In this document: piece after piece, positions 1 through 5,957 of the stretch
How positions within the stretch are numbered: the first letter of the stretch is position 1
Layout of the letters: the number at the start of each line of letters is the position of its first letter
NCBI GenBank assembly: GCA_900548875.1
Contig: URMA01000130.1
Location: forward strand, 1 to 5,957
From: an uncultured Porphyromonadaceae bacterium
GTDB lineage: Bacteria; Bacteroidota; Bacteroidia; Bacteroidales; Muribaculaceae
DNA: 5,957 nt
Direction of reading: 5' to 3'
The notes under the pieces: model-generated
What the model saw: the letters and a program-made list of their open reading frames with translations, nothing else
Databases searched by the model: none
What the model was told of the DNA's origin: nothing
Translations under genes and position numbers: made by a program

Positions 1-872
1 CCGGAATTGTGGGTATTTCTACTGAACCTTATGTGAATGCTGCATCAGTAAAGAATGAAGGTTGGGAATTCGCATTAGGTTATAATGATCAATGGGGCGA
101 CTGGAAATTCGGTGCAAATGTCAACTTCAGTAAGGTGAAGAATGAAATTCTCGACCTGCACGGTAAAGATTCATGGATTACAGACTGGTCTATTAATCTG
201 GAAGGACATCCTATCAATTCTTATTATGGTTATGTAGCCGATGGATTGTATCGCACACAGGCTGAAGTGGATGAAGCTAATGAAAAGAATTCTGTTGGCG
301 GTGGTGCTTTGAAGTTGGGTGATGTCCGTTACAAAGATGTCAGCGGTCCGGAAGGTAAACCGGATGGAGTAGTGGATACTTACGACCGTACAGTGATCGG
401 TAATCCGTTCCCTGATTTTACTTACGGTTTCGGTTTGAATGCCGCTTACAAAGGATTTGATTTCTCTGCTTTCTTCCAGGGTGTAGCTGGTGTAGACCGT
501 ATTGTGATGGATTATCCTACCGTTTCGGGTAATGTTACGACGGCATTCCTGGACCGTTATTCTGAAAGCGCTAACCCTAACGGGAACTTCCCGCGTCTGG
601 GTAATGGTGACTATAACAGCCAACCCTCTTCATTCTGGTTGAAAGATGCTTCTTACCTGCGTCTGAAGAATATTGAATTGGGATACTCTTTCAAACAAGA
701 ATGGATTCGCAAGGCGAAACTGGAACGCTTAAGAATATATGTTTCTGCACAGAATATCCTGACTATTACCGGCATTGACGATTACGATCCTGAAAAGTAT
801 GGAACCGATACTCGCGGTCATGCTTATCCCAATGCCAAGACATTCTCTGTGGGCTTAAACATTACATTATAA
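1..872 (+). CDS. SusC/RagA-family TonB-linked outer-membrane transporter, C-terminal part (5' end outside window)
   Basis: This is the last 290 or so residues of a SusC-type TonB-dependent receptor, the outer-membrane barrel that imports a glycan or other nutrient using energy passed on by TonB. The frame (codons starting at base 3) is open to the left edge, so the true start is upstream; the GTG at 9 is an internal Val codon. The sequence has the alternating, aromatic-rich strand pattern of the SusC barrel, for example NEGWEFALGY near the start, TYGFGLNAAYKGFDFSAFFQG in the middle and YLRLKNIELGYSF further on. It ends in a typical last strand, TFSVGLNITL, before a TAA at 870-872. The end is intact. 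A susD-like gene begins 18 bases later on the same strand, the standard susC-susD operon order. The substrate cannot be told from this fragment. The plug domain, TonB box and signal peptide are not in view. Confidence 0.95.
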   Translation, partial: GIVGISTEPYVNAASVKNEGWEFALGYNDQWGDWKFGANVNFSKVKNEILDLHGKDSWITDWSINLEGHPINSYYGYVADGLYRTQAEVDEANEKNSVGGGALKLGDVRYKDVSGPEGKPDGVVDTYDRTVIGNPFPDFTYGFGLNAAYKGFDFSAFFQGVAGVDRIVMDYPTVSGNVTTAFLDRYSESANPNGNFPRLGNGDYNSQPSSFWLKDASYLRLKNIELGYSFKQEWIRKAKLERLRIYVSAQNILTITGIDDYDPEKYGTDTRGHAYPNAKTFSVGLNITL

Positions 873-890
873 TTTAAAATAAAGAAGATC

Positions 891-2303
891 ATGAAAAAAA
901 TATATTATTCAGTTATTTTGTCATTAGCCTTTTCCCTCTTTTCTTGTTCAGACTTCCTGGATCGTGAATCTTTGTCAGAGTTGTCTAACGGTAATTTTTG
1001 GAATACAGAGGCTGATGCGACTAAAGCGTTGGTAGGTTGCTACGATGCTTTGCAAAGTGAAGGTAGCTTGGGATTTTGCTGGCCGGGTGGAAATACTTGT
1101 AGTTTGCGTGAATTGGAATTTGCTACGGATAACGGCTATTTTGCCTGGATTCCGTGGGTGGGCCCCGATGTGATCACTACCAATACCATGAGCCCCACAG
1201 CAGCTGTTACTAAGGCTGTATGGAATGCTTCTTATGCAGGTATTGCACGATGCAATAATGTTATTGAAAAAGTACCGCAAATGCTGGAGAACGGTAAAAT
1301 AGGTGAAGAAGCAGGTACAAGAATTGTTTGTGAGGCTAAGTTCATCAGAGCGTTGTTTTATAATCACCTGACCAGTCTGTACCGTGATGTTCCGAAGGTG
1401 TTTAATGTGTTGACTACTGAAACGAGCCAGGTACCTAAGTCGCAGAAATCAGAAATTGTAGCTGACATAATCAAGGACCTGAAGGACATTACTGCCGAAG
1501 GTATGTTACCTGTTACGGCTGATAGAGGCCGTGCTACCAGAGGTGCCGCATTGGGCTTACTGACCCGTGTATACCTGTACAATGAGATGTATAAGGAGGC
1601 TGCCGATGCTGCTTTACAGGTTATTAACCTGAGCCAATATGAAATAGACCCGAATTACAGTACCCTGTTTACGGAAGCTGGTGGTGCCAGCAAAGAAATA
1701 GTATTTGCCATTCGCTTTAAAAATACCGACCAACAAAATGGTGAGGGTGGTTTCTTAGCTTATAACTACGGTTATCCGATGGAATGGCAGTTGCCTTATC
1801 CGAATTTAGCAAACGATTTTTATTGCAAGGATGGTAAACCTATTACCTCTTCGGGAATTTATGATCCGGATGATGATTCAACTCGCGACCCGCGTCTGAC
1901 GTATACACTGATGACGAAAAATGGTGATACGTATGACGGCAAGGTAAGTGATGCATGGTGGTCCTGGAACAGTCCATTCCAGTTGTTTATGCGTAAATAT
2001 CAGAATCAGCCTACTACATGGGCTGCCGATAATCAGGATATGTATGTCATTCGCTACGCTGATGTACTGTTAATGCGTGCTGAAGCTTTGGCTAAGCAAA
2101 ATACGGGTAAAGACGAAATTATGTCAATGGTGAACCAGGTGCGCCAGCGTGCCGATGTGATGATGCCGAAGGTGGAAGATGCTGAAGGTTCCAATCTCTC
2201 TTATGATCAATTGCTCGACGTGGTGAAGCATGAAAGAAGAGTGGAACTGCAATATATGATATTCGGGAAGTCGAATAAAGACCAAAATGAAAAAAAGAGC
2301 TAA
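891..2303 (+). CDS. SusD/RagB-family outer-membrane lipoprotein, C-terminally truncated by an insertion
   Basis: This is the surface lipoprotein partner of the SusC-like transporter and would bind substrate over the barrel as a lid. Residues 1-19 form a lipoprotein signal: KK, a hydrophobic run, then LFSC with the lipidated Cys at 19, followed by SDFLD, which is typical of SusD proteins. TPR-like helices typical of the family follow, including CEAKFIRALFYNHL and RGAALGLLTRVYLY. The RYADVLLMRAEAL segment near residue 390 and the KHERRVEL segment ending at residue 453 are also characteristic. Family members normally continue with a stretch like AFEGxRxxDLxRW and some tens more residues. Here, after L453 (base 2249), the frame reads QYMIFGKSNKDQNEKKS and stops, so the conserved tail is missing. 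Total length is 470 residues against roughly 500-600 usual for the family. I infer that the last 17 residues are encoded by inserted DNA. Whether the shortened protein folds or works is unknown; it may be a pseudogene in practice. The start is fixed by the signal peptide. Confidence 0.93.
   Translation: MKKIYYSVILSLAFSLFSCSDFLDRESLSELSNGNFWNTEADATKALVGCYDALQSEGSLGFCWPGGNTCSLRELEFATDNGYFAWIPWVGPDVITTNTMSPTAAVTKAVWNASYAGIARCNNVIEKVPQMLENGKIGEEAGTRIVCEAKFIRALFYNHLTSLYRDVPKVFNVLTTETSQVPKSQKSEIVADIIKDLKDITAEGMLPVTADRGRATRGAALGLLTRVYLYNEMYKEAADAALQVINLSQYEIDPNYSTLFTEAGGASKEIVFAIRFKNTDQQNGEGGFLAYNYGYPMEWQLPYPNLANDFYCKDGKPITSSGIYDPDDDSTRDPRLTYTLMTKNGDTYDGKVSDAWWSWNSPFQLFMRKYQNQPTTWAADNQDMYVIRYADVLLMRAEALAKQNTGKDEIMSMVNQVRQRADVMMPKVEDAEGSNLSYDQLLDVVKHERRVELQYMIFGKSNKDQNEKKS
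2238..2280. other. Probable left attachment junction (attL) inside susD
   Basis: The susD reading frame matches its family through the codons for ERRVEL (ending at 2249) and not after. The break in homology therefore falls at or just after 2249. The following 30 bases carry a small inverted repeat at 2260-2277 that could be part of a recombinase core site. Tyrosine recombinases cross over within a short shared core, so some bases on either side may be common to host and element. The precise crossover cannot be placed without the uninterrupted gene or the right junction. Confidence 0.55.
2260..2277. repeat. Short inverted repeat, 6-bp arms around a 6-base spacer
   Basis: TATTCG at 2260-2265 and CGAATA at 2272-2277 are perfect reverse complements, separated by GGAAGT. 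Paired short inverted arms around a 5-8 base spacer are the usual form of a tyrosine recombinase core site, and this one lies about 10 bases inside the break in susD homology. The arms are short enough to occur by chance, and a role as the crossover site is inference. Confidence 0.3.
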
Positions 2304-2426
2304 ACAATTGCAAATATAATCATTGATATACTGTATTTTATGTGGTATCAGATCCGGGAACGACTTTTTAATTTGTCTTAATCCGTTGCAAGTTTCTTCG
2401 GGATATATGGGAACATTTACGGGAAT
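2264..2426 (+). repeat. Scattered CGGGAA-type motifs in the non-coding left end
   Basis: CGGGAA occurs at 2264-2269, 2355-2360 and 2420-2425, with a related GGGAAC at 2409-2414. All are in the same orientation within about 160 bases between the susD break and the first recombinase. Repeated short direct motifs in this position resemble arm-type binding sites for an integrase N-terminal domain or sites for an excision factor. The motif is only six bases, spacing is irregular (91, 54 and 12 bases), and the assignment is tentative. The rest of the 2304-2466 gap is AT-rich and shows no gene or convincing terminator hairpin. Confidence 0.25.
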
Positions 2427-2432
2427 TTATTA

Positions 2433-2440
2433 TATCTTTG
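2433..2440 (+). promoter_or_regulatory. Bacteroides-type promoter -7 box for the recombinase genes
   Basis: TATCTTTG at 2433-2440 matches the Bacteroides sigma-ABfr -7 consensus TAnnTTTG exactly. It would start transcription near 2447, leaving a leader of about 20 bases before the ATG at 2467. I see no good TTTG -33 element at the expected distance, so the promoter may be weak or depend on an activator. The short leader has no clear Shine-Dalgarno sequence. Its place inside the presumed attachment region means that a protein bound to the att site could also control it. Confidence 0.55.
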
Positions 2441-2466
2441 CCGCATAACCGAAAAAAGCAACGCTG

Positions 2467-3768
2467 ATGAAAATTTCCGTCTATCTGAAAAAGTGTTCCC
2501 CCGAGACATCGAACATCTGTTTCCGGGTCAGGGAGAAGAGCGTGGACATAAAGGTGGTCTCTCCCCTTGAGGTGCAGGACAGGTATTGGGATTCCGACAC
2601 CCTCAGTTACAGGCGCACGACGGCTGTTCCAGCCGTAGAGCAGAAACGCCTGCCCGGACAGATCGCCGCCATCATCGAGCGGGCGGAGAAGACCTTCTCG
2701 GACAAGGCGGACAGCAAATGGATGAAGCAGGTCATCGAGGATGTGCTGTACCCGGCCCGCGCCTTCGAGCGGAACCACCCGAACCTGCTCGCCCGCGTCC
2801 ACGAGTATCTGGAGAAGTTCGATGGTGCGGAAAGGACCAAGGAACATATCATACGCTTCGAGCGCAGGATGTCGCGCTACCATGACTACCGGCGGGAGAT
2901 ACTGGGCGAGACGGACTTCACCCTCTTCGTGGAGACCGTCACGCTAGAGCAGATGAACGGTTTCAGGGATTATGTCGTGAACGAGTACAGGCTGCGGCAG
3001 GAACACCCCGACTTCTATGCTCCCCGTATGCTCATCAACCACAGGCCGAGGCCGCTTTCCGGCACGACCGTCATCAACATCATGAACCTGTTCTGCACCT
3101 TCCTGCACTGGTGCAAGAAGATGAAGTATTCCGACAATGAGGTCTATGCCCTCTACGGCTGCAAGGAGCCCACCTACGGCGACCCGTTCTTCCTCACTTC
3201 GGAAGAGAGGAACATCCTCTACGATGCGGACTTGAACGACAACCCGAAACTGGCCGTCATACGGGACATCTTCGTGTTCCACTGCTATGTCGGCTGCCGA
3301 GTGGGTGACCTCTACAGGCTCACGAGGGCCAACATCAAGGACGGTTTTCTGGAATACATGCCGCAGAAGACGAAGAAATGCCAGGCGAAGACCGTCAGGG
3401 TGCCGCTGCATGAGAAGGCACTGAAGATACTGGAACGTTACGATGCCAATGCCGGCAGACTGTTCCCGTTCAAGCAGATACACACCTACAACCTCGGCAT
3501 ACGAGAGCTGCTGAAGCGCTGCGGCATAGACAGGACGGTGACCATCCTCGACACGCACGGCTACAACACCATGCAGAAGCCCCTGTACGAGGTGGCCACC
3601 AGCCATACGGCACGCAAGACCTTCGTGGGCAACCTGTACAGGCAGGGGGTGCCCGACCCAAACCTGATAGCCTCCATGTCGGGACACGTGGAGGGCAGCA
3701 GGGCGTTCAACCGCTACCGCACGATAGACGATGACATGAAGCGCAGGCTTGTGGACATGATAGATTAG
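2467..3768 (+). CDS. Tyrosine recombinase/integrase, first of a tandem pair
   Basis: A 433-residue site-specific recombinase of the phage-integrase type, expected to bind the element's attachment sites and cut and rejoin DNA through a covalent tyrosine link. Residues 1 to about 60 look like the arm-binding N-terminal domain common in Bacteroidota integrases (a VYL...FRVR...VDIK strand pattern with a following W). A helical core-binding domain spans roughly 100-225, and the catalytic domain follows. Catalytic residues are all visible: Arg278 in GCRVGDL, a lysine near 303 in the QKTKK hairpin, His380 and Arg383 in HTARKTF, His407 in SGH, and Tyr417 in NRYRTID. The protein appears complete and active. 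The start is supported by a matching N-terminus in the next gene (MKISVYLKK versus MKVTAFIRK). It lies 163 bases after the truncated susD and 20 bases before its paralogue, probably as one operon. Base composition is far richer in G+C than susD. Confidence 0.93.
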   Translation: MKISVYLKKCSPETSNICFRVREKSVDIKVVSPLEVQDRYWDSDTLSYRRTTAVPAVEQKRLPGQIAAIIERAEKTFSDKADSKWMKQVIEDVLYPARAFERNHPNLLARVHEYLEKFDGAERTKEHIIRFERRMSRYHDYRREILGETDFTLFVETVTLEQMNGFRDYVVNEYRLRQEHPDFYAPRMLINHRPRPLSGTTVINIMNLFCTFLHWCKKMKYSDNEVYALYGCKEPTYGDPFFLTSEERNILYDADLNDNPKLAVIRDIFVFHCYVGCRVGDLYRLTRANIKDGFLEYMPQKTKKCQAKTVRVPLHEKALKILERYDANAGRLFPFKQIHTYNLGIRELLKRCGIDRTVTILDTHGYNTMQKPLYEVATSHTARKTFVGNLYRQGVPDPNLIASMSGHVEGSRAFNRYRTIDDDMKRRLVDMID

Positions 3769-3772
3769 ACAG

Positions 3773-3780
3773 AAAGGAGG
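3773..3780 (+). promoter_or_regulatory. Strong Shine-Dalgarno sequence for the second recombinase
   Basis: AAAGGAGG at 3773-3780 lies 8 bases before the ATG at 3789 and is close to a perfect match to the end of 16S rRNA. Most Bacteroidota genes, including the other genes here, lack such a site. It fixes the start of the second recombinase and suggests separate, efficient translation from a shared transcript. Confidence 0.75.
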
Positions 3781-3788
3781 ACATACAT

Positions 3789-5120
3789 ATGAAAGTGACC
3801 GCATTCATCCGGAAGACCGCCGCCAAGAACAATATCACCGACCAGGCTCGGGTCTATTTCCGTGTCCGGGACATCGGCGGCGTGGACATCAAGGCCGCGA
3901 GCGAGCTATCCATCAACCCCAACCACTGGAGCCCGGAACGGCAGGGCTACAAGCCCCGCGTGGCCCTGGTGTCGGAGGAGAAGAAGATGGGCTTCGACAA
4001 GGACGTGCAGCAGATCACCCATCTCATCACAAAAGAGTACCACCGGGGAGTGGACGGCAGCTGGCTCAAGGGGCTGATAGAGGAATACCACCATCCCGGC
4101 ATCAACGCCAGGGGCGGCAACAAGGCCGACGAGTACCTGCTCTCGTTCCAGATACGGAAATACGTCGAGGAAACACCGCTTGCGGATGAAAGCCGGAAAC
4201 ACCACCTCGACAATCTCAACAAGGTGCTGCGCTACGAGCGTTTCCGCCACGAGGTGCTGCACCAGCGCGGCTTCCGCCTGTGCATCGACACCGTAACGGC
4301 GGATGACATCAGGGACTTCAAGCTGTGGATGCAGGAGGAACACAGGTATGTGGACATGTATCCCGTATTCTATCGGAACGAGAAACTCCGCGATGTCGGA
4401 CAGAAGCGTTCCGAGAACAGCATGTCGGGCTCCCTCTACCGCATCCGCACCGTCATCAAGTGGTGCATCAAGCGCGGGCTAACAAGGAACAATCCCTTTG
4501 ACCAGTACCAGATTGCCCGGCCGATGTACGGCGACCCGTTCTACCTGACGCTCGAGGAGCGTGACAAGGTGTACTACGCCGACCTGAGCGGCATGGGGGC
4601 AACCTATCCGGTCTACCGTGACATCTTCATGTTCCAGTGCCTGATAGGATGCCGTGTCAGCGACCTGAACAGGCTGACCAAGGCAAATATCGTGGACGGC
4701 TTCGTGGAGTATATCCCGCAGAAGACGAAGATGGAACATGCCAATACAGTGCGTGTGCCGCTCAACCAGAAGGCACGGGACATACTGGAACGTTACAAGG
4801 ATCTAGAGAACGCCCTGCTCCCCCGCTTCTCGCACTTCGGCTACAACAAGAAGATAAAGGAGATTCTCAAGTATGTGGGCATCGACCGCACGGTTATAGT
4901 CCTCGACCCCAAGACAAGGGAGGATGTGGCAAGACCTTTATACGAGGTCGCATCTACCCATACGGCACGCAAGACCTTCATTGGCAATCTATACAGACAG
5001 GTCAAGGACCCGAACCTGATAGCCTCCATGTCGGGACATTCGGAAGGGAGCCGGGCCTTCGCACGGTACCGCAAGATTGACGACGAGATGAAGAAGGAAC
5101 TGGTGAACCTATTAGACTGA
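3789..5120 (+). CDS. Tyrosine recombinase/integrase, second of a tandem pair
   Basis: A 443-residue paralogue of the preceding recombinase with the same order of parts: an N-terminal arm-binding-like domain (VYFRVRDIGGVDIK, then NPNHW near 45), a helical core-binding domain around 117-235, and the catalytic domain. Catalytic residues are complete: Arg289 in GCRVSDL, Lys314 in QKTK, His391 and Arg394 in HTARKTF, His417 in SGH, and Tyr427 in ARYRKID. From HTARKTF to the end, 42 of 53 aligned residues match the first protein, counted by eye with one gap, while the N-terminal regions are clearly less alike. The gene starts 20 bases after its partner behind a strong ribosome binding site, so the two are probably co-expressed. 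A likely role is joint action with the first enzyme in integration and excision, as in XerC/XerD-type pairs. It could instead serve a different site or direction; the sequence does not decide. Confidence 0.93.
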   Translation: MKVTAFIRKTAAKNNITDQARVYFRVRDIGGVDIKAASELSINPNHWSPERQGYKPRVALVSEEKKMGFDKDVQQITHLITKEYHRGVDGSWLKGLIEEYHHPGINARGGNKADEYLLSFQIRKYVEETPLADESRKHHLDNLNKVLRYERFRHEVLHQRGFRLCIDTVTADDIRDFKLWMQEEHRYVDMYPVFYRNEKLRDVGQKRSENSMSGSLYRIRTVIKWCIKRGLTRNNPFDQYQIARPMYGDPFYLTLEERDKVYYADLSGMGATYPVYRDIFMFQCLIGCRVSDLNRLTKANIVDGFVEYIPQKTKMEHANTVRVPLNQKARDILERYKDLENALLPRFSHFGYNKKIKEILKYVGIDRTVIVLDPKTREDVARPLYEVASTHTARKTFIGNLYRQVKDPNLIASMSGHSEGSRAFARYRKIDDEMKKELVNLLD

Positions 5121-5138
5121 CAGTTTCCCTTTTCCACT

Positions 5139-5146
5139 TATCTTTA
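5139..5146 (+). promoter_or_regulatory. Possible weak promoter -7 box before the third element gene
   Basis: TATCTTTA at 5139-5146 differs from the Bacteroides TAnnTTTG box only at the last base and lies 24 bases before the ATG at 5171. No -33 element is evident. The gene could equally be read through from the recombinases, since the 50-base gap contains no terminator-like hairpin. Confidence 0.2.
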
Positions 5147-5170
5147 GATATCAACCTGTAATAATACAAT

Positions 5171-5957
5171 ATGAATATGGACGGGCAGAAACAGACATAC
5201 GAACAGTTCAAGGCGGACATCCTCCAGTGGAAGGACAGCCATAGGGAAGAATACCGCCGCTTCGCGAAAATGATGGCGGACGGGAACGAGATGCAGTACC
5301 TTGCCGTCTGCCGCGCCATCTTCAAACAACTGCCCGGAATCAGGCGGGAATGGCAACAGTCATGGTGTGACGACAGCACGGACAGCTTCAGGAACATAGG
5401 CCTCCATTTCAAGGAGAACGCAGTGCCGGGGCAGATCGTGGAACTTTACAGGAAACAGAGGGAAGAGGATGCGGCTCCTCCGTCCTCCTTATGGGGCAGG
5501 ATGAAATACATTTTCAGACAGAGTCTGAGAAAACGCTTCGTAACCCTGTCCGCCCCTCTCGTGCTGAGCTGGCTGTACTACGGCAAAAGTTTCGAGGCGA
5601 TGGTTGACATGGTCAGCAGGCAGGCGGGGCACCCCAAGGCTGGGAACGCCGAAAGGATGGGCTGCTCCATTGTCGTCAAGCAGATAATAAACGTATCCAT
5701 CAGGAACGGTTTCCGAACGCAGGAGGACTGGAACGAACATTTCGCCATGAAAGACGCCATTGAGAAAGGCGGCATCGGAGAATGGGCACTGCAGTCCGTA
5801 AAGGATGAGATGGGTGACGGTGATACCGAAAACAACCCGGTGGAAGCGGCAGACTCCGGCAACGGCACGGCACTGCAGACACAGCGGACGGCAGGAAAGA
5901 AAAAGATACAGGAGCGGCCGCTCGCGGATTACCTCAAGTGCGAAAATAAAGAGGCGG
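5171..5957 (+). CDS. Uncharacterised element-encoded protein, 3' end outside window
   Basis: An open frame of 262 codons from ATG 5171 runs off the right edge without a stop. An in-frame ATG at 5177 is an alternative start; no clear ribosome binding site favours either. The protein is largely hydrophilic and probably helical, rich in Lys, Arg, Glu and Gln, with no signal peptide. Residues about 121-140 include a moderately hydrophobic patch (VTLSAPLVLSWLYYG) that is short and flanked by basic residues, more like a buried helix than a membrane span. Residues about 210-248 form a polar, probably disordered linker, followed by RPLADYLKCENKEA, which looks like the start of a second domain. It resembles uncharacterised proteins found beside integrases in Bacteroides (possibly the DUF6043 group, from memory and unverified). 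G+C-rich like the recombinases, and 50 bases downstream of them on the same strand, it is probably an element gene. Function is unknown. Confidence 0.8.
   Translation, partial: MNMDGQKQTYEQFKADILQWKDSHREEYRRFAKMMADGNEMQYLAVCRAIFKQLPGIRREWQQSWCDDSTDSFRNIGLHFKENAVPGQIVELYRKQREEDAAPPSSLWGRMKYIFRQSLRKRFVTLSAPLVLSWLYYGKSFEAMVDMVSRQAGHPKAGNAERMGCSIVVKQIINVSIRNGFRTQEDWNEHFAMKDAIEKGGIGEWALQSVKDEMGDGDTENNPVEAADSGNGTALQTQRTAGKKKIQERPLADYLKCENKEA

Larger units (their letters stand above)
2250..5957 (+). mobile_element. Integrated mobile element, left end and first genes (right end outside window)
   Basis: Three observations support an inserted element. The susD-like gene loses its family match abruptly near 2249. 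Two tyrosine recombinase genes lie just inside that point, transcribed away from the junction as is common for integrase genes at the end of an element. Base composition rises sharply in the recombinases and the following gene compared with susC/susD (hand counts of single 60-base rows: 34/60 versus 23/60 G+C). The exact left boundary is uncertain by a few tens of bases. Nothing in view shows mobilisation, conjugation or cargo functions, so the element class is open: conjugative transposon, mobilisable element, or a smaller recombinase-borne unit. No insertion-sequence transposase is present. Confidence 0.75.

Noticed and set aside
9..11. GTG at 9 as the start of the first gene
   Set aside because: The frame is open to the left edge and the residues before it (GI) continue the SusC-like sequence, so this is an internal Val codon of a gene cut by the window edge.
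2324..2350. TGATA/TATCA inverted repeat as a terminator after the truncated susD
   Set aside because: The stem is only 5 bp of weak pairs with a 17-base loop and no following T-run, so it is not a credible terminator.
2372..2380. Second promoter -7 box at ATTTGTC (around 2370-2376)
   Set aside because: It has only one base between TA and TTTG instead of two, so it does not fit the Bacteroides consensus, and a better box lies at 2433-2440.
2308..2391. Two copies of the palindrome TTGCAA (2308-2313 and 2386-2391)
   Set aside because: A 6-base palindrome occurring twice in an AT-rich gap is expected by chance, and the flanking bases do not match well.
2944..3804. Long reverse-strand open frame opposite the first recombinase
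   Set aside because: It lies antisense to a gene with full catalytic motifs. Such shadows are common in G+C-rich coding DNA, and its translation shows no recognisable domain.
5531..5590. Transmembrane helix in the third element gene
   Set aside because: The hydrophobic patch is only about 15 residues and contains Ser, Pro and Tyr next to Arg/Lys, which is too short and polar for a confident membrane span.
3789..5957. Recombinase-in-trio (RIT) element
   Set aside because: Only two recombinases are present; the third gene has no recombinase motifs (no HxxR...GH...Y series in the visible 262 residues).

Overview
The window looks like a Bacteroides-type genome (phylum Bacteroidota). It opens with the 3' part of a SusC-family TonB-dependent transporter gene followed by its SusD-family lipoprotein partner, the hallmark pair of Bacteroidota glycan-uptake loci. 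The promoter upstream of the first recombinase also has the TAnnTTTG -7 box typical of this phylum.

Layout. Positions 1-872 hold the end of the susC-like gene, and 891-2303 a susD-like gene. The susD-like frame follows the family up to the conserved ERRVEL motif, then changes to 17 unrelated residues and stops. I read this as the left end of an integrated mobile element that has cut off the 3' end of susD. From about 2250 to 2466 there is an AT-rich non-coding stretch with a short inverted repeat, scattered CGGGAA-like motifs and a good promoter -7 box. It has the layout of an attachment-site and integrase-promoter region. Two tandem tyrosine recombinases follow (2467-3768 and 3789-5120), both with complete catalytic residues. 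They are close paralogues in the catalytic domain but differ in the N-terminal part. A third gene starts at 5171 and runs off the window. It encodes an unrecognised, mostly hydrophilic protein that probably belongs to the same element.

Base composition supports two sources. One 60-base row in the susD-like gene (1681-1740) is 23/60 G+C, while a row in the first recombinase (3241-3300) is 34/60.

How the parts fit. The susC/susD pair would form an outer-membrane nutrient importer, but its SusD half is now C-terminally truncated. The two recombinases probably act together to integrate and excise the element. The right end of the element, the rest of its cargo and the displaced 3' piece of susD lie outside the window, so the element's size and type (conjugative, mobilisable or simpler) cannot be judged here. 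The most interesting points are the insertion at a codon stretch conserved across SusD homologues, and the paired recombinases with diverged N-terminal domains.
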